Of a stretch of DNA of 64,000 bases, positions 12,901 through 25,333 are shown piece after piece. The stretch lies in NCBI RefSeq assembly GCF_037975245.1, contig NC_092568.1, forward strand, positions 16,511,001-16,575,000, given 5' to 3'. Every line of letters starts with the position of its first letter. The first letter of the stretch is position 1. The notes under the pieces were generated by a model. The model worked only from the letters and a program-made list of their open reading frames with translations. It made no database searches and was not told the origin of the DNA. The position numbers and the translations under genes were made by a program. Source of the DNA: Apostichopus japonicus. Lineage: Eukaryota; Echinodermata; Holothuroidea; Aspidochirotida; Stichopodidae.

Positions 12901-13040
12901 AGTTGATAGTTGTTAACATTTTAAATTTGTTAAAAGTTTCACTTCAATTACTACTGGTAGGCCCTAGATCGGGTCAGTGACATGAACCTGCTTTGTCGTC
13001 TACTGCCTGGTACGACCAAACTTGGCCTAGGCTTCGTGAT
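9973..13040. other. intergenic region between phosphatase copies
   Basis: No coding sequence is recognised. It is AT-rich, with several TAGGCCTA palindromes near 12084, 12190 and 12554, a transposon-end-like CAGTGGTGTAGCCAGA at about 11802, and a perfect palindrome at 12690-12714. Confidence 0.6.
12690..12714. repeat. perfect 11-bp-arm palindrome
   Basis: CACTGATCTAC, then AGT, then GTAGATCAGTG. It lies about 425 bp upstream of the copy B start codon and is followed by the small palindrome TGGCATGCCA. Confidence 0.85.
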
Positions 13041-13047
13041 ATGCGAC

Positions 13048-13054
13048 TATAAAT
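13048..13054 (+). promoter_or_regulatory. candidate TATA box of copy B
   Basis: TATAAAT 92 nt upstream of the ATG at 13140. A start site about 30 nt downstream would leave a 5' UTR of roughly 60 nt. It is a position-based inference. Confidence 0.4.
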
Positions 13055-13139
13055 TCATTATCGACGGAAAAGGAATGGATTTTATAAAGCCATTTGTCGA
13101 AATAGCATCAGAGTCAGGGCTCGAGGTCTGAAAGTTACC

Positions 13140-13254
13140 ATGGCAAAACTGTGTCTCACATGGAACGTTATCTGTATGGTAGTGCTGAGTTGCATTGTTT
13201 CGGTGAAATCGATTTTGGAAATTCAACCGGAACAGATCCACATTTCATCCACAA
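13140..13254 (+). CDS. ACP7: copy B exon 1 (signal peptide)
   Basis: Encodes MAKLCLTWNVICMVVLSCIV and then PEQIHISST. The donor GTAAGA at 13255 splits codon 39 after its first base; joining to exon 2 gives Asn. Confidence 0.9.
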
Positions 13255-16200
13255 GTAAGACAGAGCGAGATCATAATATCATGGTCTCCACAGCATACAG
13301 GCCTATTTCTCAATTTTTTGAATAGTGTTGTAAACTTTGCTCATTTCTATCATTTAGTTTGGCGTCCATCATCATCATGGGCGGCGATCCTGGGGGGGGA
13401 AGGGGGATATATCCCCCCCATGAAAATGGACACCATATCCCCCCACCAAATGCCAGGGATAAGAATATTTTCATGCCTACATTTATGCATCATCGTGAAT
13501 GTACGGCTCTTTTTTAGCTTCATTTCTCGCCTACCATAAAGGAAGTGCAATCTTTTCAAATAAACCGTCTTTATAAAGCAAGAATAGTTGACTGTAGGCT
13601 TCATTGGCCCTATAACAACAAAATGTATTATTGCGCCCACGGTATTGATATAGTACATATATGCACCCTCATAGTATTCATATAGGCCCTATAGAAGGCC
13701 TTCACACGTACATGTTCCCTCGAACAGCTGAGAATCTCATGTTGGTAATGCTTAATACACGTTTCACCTGGATGCCCTAGCAATCGGTACCTAGGAATGT
13801 AACTATGTGTAATTGTGTATTGCATGTGTATAGGCCTATAATATTAATGGCCTGCATGAGGCCATTTTCTTCATCGAATAATATAAAAGAGCTCTCGAAC
13901 ATTCTAACGTAGCGTCTGAAACAAGGTTGACAGTGGCAATTTTCCCAAAATAACACCCGAAATTAAAAAAAAAGTATTTTGGATCCTGATTATGAGATAT
14001 TTCGGACATGATATCCCTACTTTAAAGTTGGGTATATGCCGCTTGGAAACCTTGGGAAGTGCCGTTTCCGGCCATCTAGAGGGTTTGTAAATCCCAAAAT
14101 TGTCTTGTACGCTTCGCACCAACCAATGGTGGCGCTACGCTTAGATAGTCAACAAGGTCATATCCCCCCCCCACTCGGAAGTACGGATCACCGCCCATGA
14201 TCATCATCACTCTAGCTTTTGCCCTAGCCATTTACAGGATTGGGAACCCCAACATCCTACATGTCCCCAAAGTTTTGACAGTTAAACTAAAGATCACCAA
14301 CGAGGCAACGAATATTAAAATCTAATTACAGCTAATTGCTTAAGTAATGGCCTTTCCACTTCCAGGTTTTGTCCTTGTCACCCCTTTCCCAGCCCATCTT
14401 ATTAGTACCTTACCAGGACTCTATTCCCCTGTAAGCCTGAGCTTATAATAAGCTATTGTTATGGTAAATGATCTAGATGTATTTGACTTGTACAGGATGT
14501 CTACTTCAACCAAAAAGGTTTTACTTCAGATAGCTATAATGCCTAATTGTAGTTACCTACTTTTCAGTCACAGTAAACTTTTCATGTTTTCTTTCAGATG
14601 ACATTTCAGAGATGACAGTAACATGGAGCACATTTAACAATACAAATACATCTGTGGTGCAATTTGGGCTTCATGGTGATCTTTCTCATTCAGCAATTGG
14701 ATCAGCGACTAAATTTGTTGATGGAGGCCCAGAAAGACATACCCAGTATATACATCGGGTGGTACTAAGTGGATTAAAACCAAACTCTACTTACAGTAAG
14801 TCATGATACATTTGACAGTGCTGTACTTGCTCTTAAAAAAGCTTTTAAGATGCGAGCAGCACATAAACAATATATTCTGTACTGATAATTAGTATCATGT
14901 CAGAATGATCAGGGCTCTAATTTAACGGTCGTCAGATTGTCTGACATAATAGACGTAACAGAGTACAGACGCTTGCTTTCTGCCCCACGGCCGCACGCAC
15001 GTATGACAAGCTAGCTAGAGTATAATGTGTATGCAGTAATATACTGTGCATGTAGGCAAACCACATGCTCATTTTTGTTGCTGCAATGTATATGCTGTAA
15101 ACCCTGAGCTTACCCTGTCTCTGGAAATGATCGAAAAACGATTATGGAAATCATTTTTCACTACCAGAGAATTCCTGCAACCCAACATGATTAATCATGA
15201 ACAGTGCCATACCTGTACACCACATAAAATGTCTATAACTCCACTACAGTTCTATTCAAGACTTACCTAAAAGTCCTAAAACGAATGGCTCTCGCGCAAA
15301 GCATGCCGTTTTAAAAATCTAAATGCTTTAAATTTGTACACCCAAAAAATCCTTCGGACATCCAAATATGAAGGCAAGGTTTTCCGAAGGACAACCTTAA
15401 AATTTTCTTAAAAATCAGCCCTGAAGATGATGTCATGTAGGTTCTCAAATTACTCTGGGAGCTGATAGGCAAACGATTTTCTTATTTGGTGTTGTGTTTA
15501 CATGTATTGCCAGGTGCATGGATGAACATGGATGAACACAGATGGTGTTGGACATACATTGATGCTTAACATTCTCTAAACATTTGTTCACCTTTCCTGT
15601 TCACAGCTTATCACTGTGGGAGCCCAAGGGGATGGAGTCCATTATTCACCTTCAGGACTTTCCCTGAGGGTACCAAATGGAGTCCTCATTTAGTTGTGTA
15701 TGGTGATATGGGTAACGAGAATCCTCAATCACTCGGCAGACTTCAGGAAGAAATCCAAGAAGGAATGTATAATGCTGTATTGCATGTAGGTAAGACTATG
15801 TAAGAGTGTATATAGATCTGGTACATCTATAATGACGTTTTATTTTAGCAAGAGATAAAAAAAAAACGATGTATCGAGCAAAAAGTTATAGTATTGATGG
15901 TGTCACTGATTGAATTTAGTGACTAGGAGGTGTACAGTTCCAGCTGTACCACTTTTGTTTCATTTCAATTCATCAACCAGAGTGACCATGATAATTAATG
16001 TAAGTAAAGAACTTATCGATTACCATCTTGAATAATTTATCAAGTATATATTCCTCACTGCATGATACATGGAAGTATTTGTATCTACAAATTTGGCATG
16101 CAGATATGTACAGATAGGGTTATAGAGGGATCAAAAAAACAGAATACACCACATTACAACAGGCTGTAAGTATGCATGTAAATTTTCTTATTTATTTTCA

Positions 16201-19200
16201 GGTGATTTTGCTTATGATTTTGATTTTGACAACGCCAAAGTTGGAGACAGTTTTATGAACCAAATTGAATCTGTTGCGGCCTACCTCCCTTACATGACAT
16301 GTCCAGGAAATCATGAAGAAGCATAGTAAGTTGACTAGTAATGTTAAGCAGCATTTAGACTTGTTGACTTGCATTGAACCTTATCATGAGTATGATTTAA
16401 ATTGTATGCCATTTGGGTGCAGTTGTGCTGGTTTTACCATGTTTAGTGATTTATTCTCCTGTATAAGCCACCATTTCGTTCTGTCTACATACTGCTCAAT
16501 AAGTGTTCCTCAGTTCCTCCAAAACATGCCAGAAAGTCCAAATATGGGTCACCCTTGTTACCACTTTTCTAACCAGTATGAAAGAGAATGGACTTCGACA
16601 CTGACATTTACCTTGTCTGAGCCTTTAGTATGTCAATGTGTTCTAATTTATGAAGAAATGAAATTATCTCATATAAACGGCTTCGTGCCTCAAGCCATAC
16701 TTATCATTTGTTTTAACTTACATGTGTCAACAATCATCACCACTATCAACTCAAGGTATAGGTATATATGTGTTGAACAGAACATTACTTCGATCTGTAC
16801 TGTACTATTCAGTTATCATATCTAAAGCTGAAACTTTGAGCAATAACATTGTACACTGGAAAAGATGGGTTTTAAGTGGCAAAAGATCTCATTTTCAGAC
16901 GTCATGAATCAGGAAGAAACCAGCTCATATCAGACTTAAGTGGCTCCATGGTTACAACGATACAGTTTGTAATGTTTTGCCAAGGCAAATGGCGGAAAAG
17001 TTTGTAATAATTTAGTGTTATATTTCGCCCAGTCATGTTTAGAATGGTAGCTATCATATATCAAAGAGAGAGAGAAAAGGTTGTAACAAACTGCTCATTT
17101 ATTACCTAAAAATATACAAAACAGGTATTGTTTTCCATTAAATACTGTAGGCTCAGTGAAAGTACTACAACACTTCGCTATAAACAGATAAATTGTTCTC
17201 TGCATGTGACCTTAAATCAGGTCAGGTTAACCACTAAACCTTTCGCAAAAGCTTAATTATATAAAACTAACAAAAGCCAACCAGCATTGTTGAGTCTCTT
17301 GTCACCTGTACAGATGGTGGTAACAATCTGCAAATTGATTGAAAGTCTCTGACAGTTCTTCTAAGATAGCTATTGGGAGACAAGATTAAGATATATTTGG
17401 ATTTTAAATGCATCCTGTACCAGTAAATTACAACAAGGTTAACATCAAAGTAAGTGGGTATACAACTATTGAAGGAGGAATTAAATTTTAATGTTTCATC
17501 AGATCATTTTCACCATTGCACAAAAGATAATGTTACTGTCATGTAAGGCCACAGACAGTCTCTTAGTCAATATTGCTGTGGTACTGCCAAACTACAAATT
17601 GATCGTAAGTCACTGATCATGCTTCTCAGAGGACTTAAAAAAGTAAGATAAAGTTGATTGGAATAAAATGCATTTTGTCGTATTGAGTGCAAGACACTTG
17701 TTATTAGTACTTCCAAACTACAAATTGATTGACAGTCATAAGTGCATCTCAGATATAGCTTGTGCAGTTTAAAGATACGTTAGATACATTAGGAATACAA
17801 AACTACAAAGTACATTAGAGTTTGGACAGATACTAAGATGACACACTGATTGATATGATTATATAGAATTGTATTATCATGGAAAAGGCAGTTAAATTCT
17901 TTTGAAATATTGCTAGTCATTTGCATTTGAAAATGTCACCCCTTTTGCCATATACAAACATTCACACATACAGAGAGGGAAAGAAAAAATAACAATGTTT
18001 TTGTTCCTTCAGCAATTTTTCTAACTACAAAAATAGGTTCACTATGCCAAAGTATGAAGAAACAGAGAACTTATGGTACAGGTATGTAATATTTATTGCT
18101 GTTATTTCATTTGGATGTTTAAGGTACCAAACACTCATTAGCCTATATTGTAACCATTGCAAGAAAATAATTCTTACTTGATTAACAAGTACAGTAATTA
18201 CTAATGTTTTACAAATGAGAAATTAATGTTGTGTTTGTGTATTGTCTAGAGGTGTAACACAATAGGAGAGGGGATATATCCAGAGATAAAAAAGAGTAAG
18301 CCCAGTCTCTGTTTAGCTATATTAAAAGTTAAATCTTGCAATACCCACATCAAGTGACTAAATGGAACTTGTGTAGGGCATAAAAAATGTCTACTGACAG
18401 GAACTATACGAATAGATTTACCGAACCGTGCAACTGTAGAAAAGAAACGTGTAACCATTTGGTAGTCCCTACCACTAACTATCTTTGCTGACACAAATGA
18501 TACTGTTGTTGCTGTGACTAAATTAATGACTAGCTAGAGAAGGATGGGGGAATACCAGAATGCCATTGCACTGGTTTATTGTTTGATGTCAAAACTAAAA
18601 TAAAACCCCAGTTAACTCCTGCTGTGATCCATACCCTGTTTCATTTAAAGTGCATTTTCTCCAAGTAACAGACATAACTTACATTAATGTGAACAATTGT
18701 TGAGTAATTGTCATGACATATATCCTCGCTATGTTGCAGTTGGAATGTTGGACCGGCTCACATCATTTCCCTGTCTACCGAGGTTTATTTCTTCCTATTT
18801 TACGGTCTTCAACAGAAGAAAAACCAAATGGACTGGTTGATTGCAGATCTTAAGGTAAAAATAGTGTAGTTGGTTGCTACTGACAATGATATTTTAATGT
18901 AATTTGGGATGTCATAATAATTATAGAGGGAAAGTGAAAGTATCCTAAGCAATGATGGGCAGATTTTGTGCTTGCATTTATTGTGAAAGAACCAAGCAAG
19001 ATTTCAGACTTGTGAGACCCAACAGTCTATGGTGTGACGCAAAAGGTTCCTGTGGGTCAATTGAACCCTCCCCCCTCCCCATCCTCCACAGCCTCTGCCA
19101 TTGATCAAACATTATGATTTAACTGCAGTTCAAAAACATCATTTTCCTCATCACAGCTTTTATTTGTAAACATATTCATGGTCAGATTGACTCATCTTTT

Positions 19201-22200
19201 GGTTTGTGTGTTACTGAAAACCATTCTTTACCTTTGAAAGGGAGTGTTAGTGTTTCTCAGGCACTTGATGTGTCTAGTAAATAAACATCAACCTTACATC
19301 AAACGGTAAAACAAGCTAATACCAGTCATATGTATTGCCAACTATGAATACTCTACCACAGAGATGTACACATGCAGAAGGAGAAAACACAACAGGCACT
19401 AGTAATCTGTGGAAGTTACCGTTGAGACATTGCAGTACGATGTTTACTTTCATTGGCCTATCTTGCTATCTCTATATCAGAGCATAACGTAAGATAAATT
19501 GTAAGACACATGTACCGTAGTAACTCAAATTGATTTTGCTAATCTTGGTATAGCTACGTGGAATGTTATAGAGGTATTTAACATAAATTACTGTGTCCTC
19601 TAGGAAGCCAATTCTCCCGAGGCTAGAAAGCAGAGGCCCTGGATTATAACCATTGGCCACAGACCACCATACTGCTCCGACGTTGTAACCAGACCATGTA
19701 ATTTAGTCTATGCAGAAACGGTTAGTGAATGATTGTAACATGAGTTTGTGCTCCTGTAGTGAACATTTATCATGTATGATAATGTAGTATTTACTGTTTG
19801 AATACTTCAGCCTTCATGAAGAATTAATAATAAGCATCGTACATGCAAATGATATCTATTCATAACATTCAAAGAAACTTTCGTTTTCAAAATTCGGTTC
19901 AAGATTATCTGTACTTTCCATAAATTTTAAACTGCTTGACTCACAAAAATAAGCCAAATCTACTTTCCTGCAATTTGTATAAACCCTCCAAATAATTGAT
20001 CATAGTCAAACTTGGTCAAAATAAACAATTGAATATCTCAGTGAATGAAGTTTCCTTTCTGAAATTTAAGAGAGGTTTAAAACTGAACATAGGTGACCAT
20101 TTTGTGTCTTTCTAGCATATATCTGGATATTGAATCAATCTAAGGAGCACACAACAATTATGCCTGTCAGCCACCATCATCAGTAATCGTTGTATCAGTG
20201 GTTGTAGAACAATAAAACATATTAGAGCTTGCCTTAATTTAACTAATGGTGTAAAATGAATAGTTAACTTGCAGTGGAGTCGGATTTGAGTTAATTATAA
20301 TTTTTTCACATATTTTCTGTCTAGGTCAGAAGTGCATTAGAAGATACCTTATACAAATATGGTAGGTTAGCTTGTTTTCCTTTTTGCCAATTTTAAACTA
20401 GTCTTGCATAAACACCTAAGGTTCCGGTTGACAAAGTGCCATAATGAATTCTCCATATGAGGTAAATCTTATATGGATTTTCTTCCCTCCACACAGGTGC
20501 ATAGTTGGTCTTCTTTCTTAGGGGGGGGCTGAATGCTTTTCTTGGGAAGAGGGGGGGGGGAAGGCAAAACCTATTTTCTAAAAAAATCAATTCTGACATT
20601 TTCATTGGAAACAAATATTCCACCCCCTCCTCGATAGCTATGGCATCGCCCTCATTAGTTCAGATTACATGCATTAGTTCAGAATAATTAACAGCTAACC
20701 AACTCATGGTTTTCACTGGTCATATATCTATATTTACTATCGTAAGAAATATTCTACTGACGAGAGAAAAAAATCTGGATGAAAGGTACTTAATTATGTC
20801 ATTTGTTTTGTTACACAAGGTACCTTGTGGTAGTCAAGAAAGCTGGTTTGGTTTGATCATACTCTGTATTTTTTTTTCTTTCTCAGGTGTTGATCTTTCT
20901 TTTTGGGGTCATGAACATAACTATGAAAGATTTTGGCCTATCTACAATTACAAAGTGAGTATTAAACTGCATTGTCTTCATTTGTTCAATTGACTTTGCT
21001 TTTACCTATGATTTATGTAACCCACACATTTATCAATATCTGTTGTGATTTCAGAATGTATATTTTACAAGGTCTCACTTTTGGGATAATTTTTAGTTGC
21101 AGTGTTAATGCATATATGCAAGTAGTCTGGCCCAGGTTGACCCCTTGCTGGCCCAGGTTGACCCTGTAGGCATCTGGCCCAGGTTGACCCTGTAGACATC
21201 TAAATTTTTCTTATCACAAAGTACACACACGTACTAACTTGATATAGGACTTTTTAATGCAGAATGCAGTATAAAGCTATGAATTTGTTGTTTTTTTACG
21301 CTGCATTGTGTTGGAAATTCCCTACCCCATCTTTCTTCCATAAGCCATGCACACTATGCAAAGCTTGACAGTATATAGTTACCACATTTCACATCCCTAT
21401 CTTGTTTAGTTAAGGAATTATAGCAGGGTAGGATATCCTAAACTTCCTGTGACATTTAATCTTTGATTGGATTGAGGTATTAAACATGATACTTCCCTAC
21501 ACATGGGAATATTTCATATATTATTCCATTTCATATTAGCTATAATACATTTAGCAAGAGTTTTTTTCTAATAGCCTAACGGAAACCTCAGGTAATTAAG
21601 AGAAATAATATACACTTCTAATCTTCATTGTTTACCTCTCGTGCTTGTGACATTTAATCTATGATTGGATTGTGGTATTAAACATGATATTTCCCTACAA
21701 ATAGGAAGTTTCATATATTATTCCATTTCACACTAGCTATAAAACATTTAGTGAGAATATTTTTCTAATAGCATTACGGAAACCTCAGGTAATTTAGAGA
21801 AAAAAATATACACTTCTAACCACCATTGTTTTACCTCTCGTGCTCTTGTTAAGGTCCACAACGGCAGTTTATCAGAGCCGTACACCAACCCCACATCTCC
21901 CGTCCATATCATCACAGGATCAGCAGTAAGTCTTTTCATTGTACTTTTTCTAGGGATCATTCGACAAGAAACAATGGCCTTTCAAATTGAAAAATAATGT
22001 TGATATGCTTGTTTTGAAATGCTGATGTTTTAGAAACTCTTTGTGCATCGAGTTCACCAATACAGAATTCCTGCAAATTTACCAAACAAAATGTAACTTA
22101 TCTAGTTTGTCCATATCATATTGTTCTGTATAAACACTCTGAAATTCTGTATGAGAAGAAGCAACCCAATTAAAACTTAACACTGCAGTGGTATTGTTTG

Positions 22201-23836
22201 CAACTCTTTGTAAGTTTTGTTTCCCCTGTTGATTTAATATTGTTTGTTCTAATAGATAGTATTTGATAGTGTGTTTGTCCCACAGCCTTTAATTATCACA
22301 TCTTGGTGGGTGACTGATTTAGATTTTTTTGTGTGTAGTTTTCATCACTGTTGTTGCATTCATTTCCATGCAGGGTTGTAGTGAGGAACACAGTCAGTTT
22401 GGACCCATGAGGTACTTTGATGCCTTTAGATCCAGTGACTATGGCTATACTAGACTACAAATCATCAACGATACACACATTAACATGCAGCAGGTCTCAG
22501 ACGATCAGGTTTGTGATTTATTTGTGTGCTACTACTCAATTTAAAGGGACCTCTCTTGCCAACTTTATACAAACAATATGCAATGTATATCAACTTGGCT
22601 TGAACAAATACATTCACCAACTCACAATTTGTGAGTAGAAGTTTGGCTTTTGTGACTGAACACGAAGTATGCTTAAATTGAGGATTGCACAGGAATGTCA
22701 TTTGCCAAGGTTCTATAAGCAGTGCCATGTACATGCCTATAGCCTATGTTAGAAGTATATAGTGTTGGATTTGTTTACTACTTCGAAGTAAGTACAAGGA
22801 CCTAAAAAATGATACCTTGAAAAAAAATCATACCTTGTGGAAAGTACAAATGTTCATATTCACACTCGCAGAATAGCTAGTAGTTATAATATTTGTTGTC
22901 AGACTTAGTGATGTACATATATACACTTTAACTTGCTAGTTTATACTCACCTCCCTCACTCTTATAAGAGGCGGTACTATGAATCCGTATGACAGTAACT
23001 TTAGGGGTGACACAATGTGACATTTATTTACATTATCTGGATGTTAGCCTCCTTGTGAAAAGTAGTTTGACTGTACTTGTAAAGTACATGGAATGGACTA
23101 TCCTTAGTTACGATGCTAGCTTGGGAAGGGAAACATTGTAATGTTTTCTTGGTGTTAACACTTTTAAAGAATGTAATACTGGTACTATGTGCCTTGCAAA
23201 TAGTAGTGACTAATATTACAGCTACTACAGATAGATATGTAGTTGAGGAGGTCTTAATTTGCTTTTAAATATATTTTCCTCTTTAATAGTTAATTAAATC
23301 TGAGCAGATTCATTGGACATTGCTGTAAGATTCAAATCTATTTACATCAAGTAGCACAAATTATCTGGCCTTTTTATTGGGTGGGGATGGCAAAGAGGGG
23401 AGGGGAATGGATGTTGTGGTTTTCAAAGATTTTTTTTAAATTTGGTTTTGAACTTAAAAGGGGACTGTTTAGCTAAACGTTTAAGTACTGTTACACCTTC
23501 TGAGGTTCAGGAGTTGCATCTGGAAGGAAAAATTGCTCACCCAACCAACTGCCATTGTGTGAAAATGCACATGTTAACACGAATAATTTGTTTACAAGCG
23601 AATAAGAAAGTATTCCGTATTGTAGGTAATGGTAAAGTGTTAATTGCTAATGGAAAAGTCCTTCGGTAAAATAATAAAAAAGGAAATGATAGTAGTTGAG
23701 GATTACTTACAATTGCCTTGGACTCAATTTGACTTTTCTATTCTTCGACTTTCACTTCTCACTCCTCTCACAGGACGGGAAAATCATAGACGAGATGACA
23801 CTGATCAAGACCCAGCACGGAATGAGATGGAGTTGA
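13140..23836 (+). CDS. ACP7: purple acid phosphatase, ACP7 type, copy B (complete, 12 exons)
   Basis: Complete gene for a 431-residue metallophosphatase of the ACP7/PAPL type; mammalian members are of similar length. Exons: 13140-13254, 14598-14795, 15607-15789, 16202-16325, 18013-18081, 18740-18854, 19604-19720, 20325-20361, 20887-20954, 21854-21925, 22374-22508 and 23774-23836 (TGA). Residues 1-24 form a signal peptide. The N-terminal fibronectin-like domain (about 30-125) contains PEQIHIS and EMTVTWSTF, and the catalytic domain follows. All five metal-ligand blocks are present: GDMG (D138), GDFAY (D167, Y170), GNHE (N202, H203), TIGH (H287) and GHEH (H328, H330). This predicts an active secreted or lysosomal enzyme. 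The start was chosen because it gives a signal peptide and lies downstream of a TATA-like box. Intron 1 carries an 824-bp MITE. Copy A lies directly upstream in the same orientation. Natural substrate unknown. Confidence 0.95.
13376..14199. mobile_element. hAT-type MITE (family 2) in intron 1 of copy B
   Basis: The ends are CATGGGCGGCGATC on the left and GGATCACCGCCCATG on the right, imperfect inverted repeats. They are flanked by an exact 8-bp direct repeat ATCATCAT (13368-13375 and 14200-14207), the target-duplication length of the hAT superfamily. The interior has C- and G-runs near both ends and a subterminal GCACC..GGTGGCGC palindrome at 14116-14135. There is no transposase ORF, so it is non-autonomous. 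The locally ATC-rich target makes the duplication slightly less decisive. Confidence 0.8.
14598..14795 (+). CDS. ACP7: copy B exon 2
   Basis: Encodes DISEMTVTWSTFNN to GLKPNSTY, the N-terminal fibronectin-like domain typical of the family. Acceptor TTTCAG, donor GTAAGT; 198 nt. Confidence 0.92.
15607..15789 (+). CDS. ACP7: copy B exon 3 (GDMG)
   Basis: Encodes YHCGSPRGWSPLFTFRT, then VVYGDMGNENPQS with the first metal-ligand Asp, and ends VLHVG at a split Gly codon. Confidence 0.93.
16202..16325 (+). CDS. ACP7: copy B exon 4 (GDFAY and GNHE)
   Basis: Encodes DFAYDFDFDNAKVGDSF and PYMTCPGNHEEAY, contributing Asp, Tyr, Asn and His ligands. The donor GTAAGT splits the final Tyr codon. Confidence 0.93.
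18013..18081 (+). CDS. ACP7: copy B exon 5
   Basis: Encodes NFSNYKNRFTMPKYEETENL. Same length and phase as 333-401 of copy A. Confidence 0.92.
18740..18854 (+). CDS. ACP7: copy B exon 6
   Basis: Encodes WNVGPAHIISLSTEVYFFL and a linker helix ending IADLK; acceptor CAG, donor GTAAAA. Confidence 0.92.
19604..19720 (+). CDS. ACP7: copy B exon 7
   Basis: Encodes EANSPEARKQRPWIITIGHR and onward; H287 is a predicted metal ligand. Confidence 0.93.
20325..20361 (+). CDS. ACP7: copy B exon 8 (37-nt mini exon)
   Basis: Encodes VRSALEDTLYKYG, with the Gly codon split at the donor GTAGGT. Confidence 0.9.
20887..20954 (+). CDS. ACP7: copy B exon 9 (GHEH motif)
   Basis: Encodes VDLSFWGHEHNYERFWPIYN. 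H328 and H330 are the last two metal ligands. Donor GTGAGT. Confidence 0.94.
21127..21205 (+). repeat. short tandem repeat in intron 9 of copy B
   Basis: Three copies of CTGGCCCAGGTTGACCC(TG), with units of about 24-28 bp. Confidence 0.8.
21449..21846 (+). repeat. 198-bp tandem duplication abutting exon 10 of copy B
   Basis: Two units, 21449-21646 and 21647-21846, both begin GTGACATTTAATCT and end TTTACCTCTCGTGCT. The second unit ends 8 bp before the exon at 21854, so the duplication covers the pyrimidine tract of the acceptor. Confidence 0.85.
21854..21925 (+). CDS. ACP7: copy B exon 10
   Basis: Encodes VHNGSLSEPYTNPTSPVHII and GSA. The sequence up to 8 bp from its start is the second half of a tandem intronic duplication. 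Confidence 0.93.
22374..22508 (+). CDS. ACP7: copy B exon 11
   Basis: Encodes GCSEEHSQFGPMRYFDAF to QQVSDDQ. It contains an 80-nt stretch identical to copy A. Confidence 0.93.
23774..23836 (+). CDS. ACP7: copy B terminal coding exon
   Basis: Encodes DGKIIDEMTLIKTQHGMRWS followed by TGA. Confidence 0.93.
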   Translation, partial: DGKIIDEMTLIKTQHGMRWS

Positions 23837-24940
23837 TATTTCAACATTTTAATTGCCAAAGAGTCTTTCCAAAGAGTCTTTCCTTTGCATAGGAAATCTG
23901 TGCATATTTTACACTGTTTGTCCATTCGTTTATACTATAAGATAATAACTGGTTACTCCATTTGTTTACATAAGATGCTATTAATTGGTTGTTATAAAGT
24001 TAATGACTGTACTTTTCCGATATGCAGGAAGTAGTCAATCTTATTGCTTGTTTGTTTCTATTTTTTTTATTGGATACATTGCTAGTATTAAATATCAAAA
24101 CATGAAATAATCCAATTAAAAAGGTTCCTTCCTCTTTTCTAATAATAGCTGCAAAGATGGTTCATTATTAGTGATTGGTTTGCTTGAATTAAAAAAAAAT
24201 GGTGCTAATAACAACTTCATGGCAAATTAGCACTTTATTATATATATTGTTTTTATTTCAAATCGATCATATAAGTTTCTATATTTAATGTTTTTTTCAA
24301 ACAAATGTGAAAAGATTATTGTTCTGTGCTGTTGTGTTTTTTTAATTATTTGAAATCTTGAACCCACATTCATGTATTTAATTTATGGTAATTATTAACA
24401 CATTTTGCATAAAATTGAAAGAGTTATATACTGTATATCTTGACTGAATGACACATGTTGCACACTGTGTGAAGTCAAGACTATCAAAATGGTTTCTACT
24501 TTGTACTCTAAGAATAATTTTCATATGTATTAATCTTGATATTTCATATTATAATTGTATATTTTTATGCCAGCAATGTGTTAAACCAGTTATTAGTATA
24601 ATAACTGTGGTTAAACTCAAGTTTGGCAAAGGTAATAATTAACTTCTTTGAGCTTTTTATTGCAGTTGAGCTGTATCTGGTCTGTATAAACCATGTTTAC
24701 TAATGTGTTATAATATATTGTCAATGTTATAGTATGCCCTTTTATCTGTATTTTCATATGTGTATGTAAATATTTACATGGTACGTTTGGTACGTTGGAT
24801 TGGCATCTACATGGCCCAGAGTGCTCTATGTCCGGTGGATAGAGTAAAGTATAGGTGAGAATGAGTTGAGACCAGTGAAACACTAGTAGTTGTTACTCAG
24901 AGTTTCACGCGTTGAGCAATCATCAGACAACTATATATAG
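23837..24940. other. 3' UTR and intergenic DNA after copy B
   Basis: It begins with 3' UTR sequence similar to copy A (TTTGCATAGGAAATCT near 23882). The rest is AT-rich, and no further gene is recognised. No clear AATAAA near the stop was found. Confidence 0.5.
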
Positions 24941-24944
24941 AAAT

Positions 24945-25090
24945 AGAGGGCATATCCCTCCCCTCACCCCTCCCAACCTCCAGTTTTGTGAAAATATATG
25001 ATAAAAGCAACTTCCCAATTATAAGAAGTGCCATTTAAGTATGTATGTAGGAAAGTATCATTTATTCTTGCATGTTTGGGCCTTGTTAAT
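24945..25090 (+). repeat. dispersed repeat, pair with 39900-40035
   Basis: Shares CAACCTCCAGTTTTGTGAAA, ATAAGAAGTGCCATTTA and TTCTTGCATGTTTG, in the same order, with 39900-40035. Confidence 0.75.
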
Positions 25091-25333
25091 TTGCAGATAA
25101 ACAAAGAAGAAATATGTGTCATTGCCATTTGCGACAAGTCGGAAGTTTATATGGGTGTTGAAAGTACATGCGCTTCATCACAATCCCTGTGGTATCTTTG
25201 TGAGGCTCATGTTTTTCGAAAATATAGAAAACCCCGTACAGTTCTTTGAAAGAGTTTTGTACCACAGAATTAAGTGCTGATACATTAAATACCGCCGTAC
25301 GTCAGAGCATTTTGTCAGTAAACTACACCAACA

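Noticed and set aside
16313..16825. 170-codon open frame within the phosphatase gene
   Set aside because: It starts inside exon 4 in another frame, reads through the donor at 16326 and lies in intron 4. No domain is recognisable and copy A gives no counterpart.
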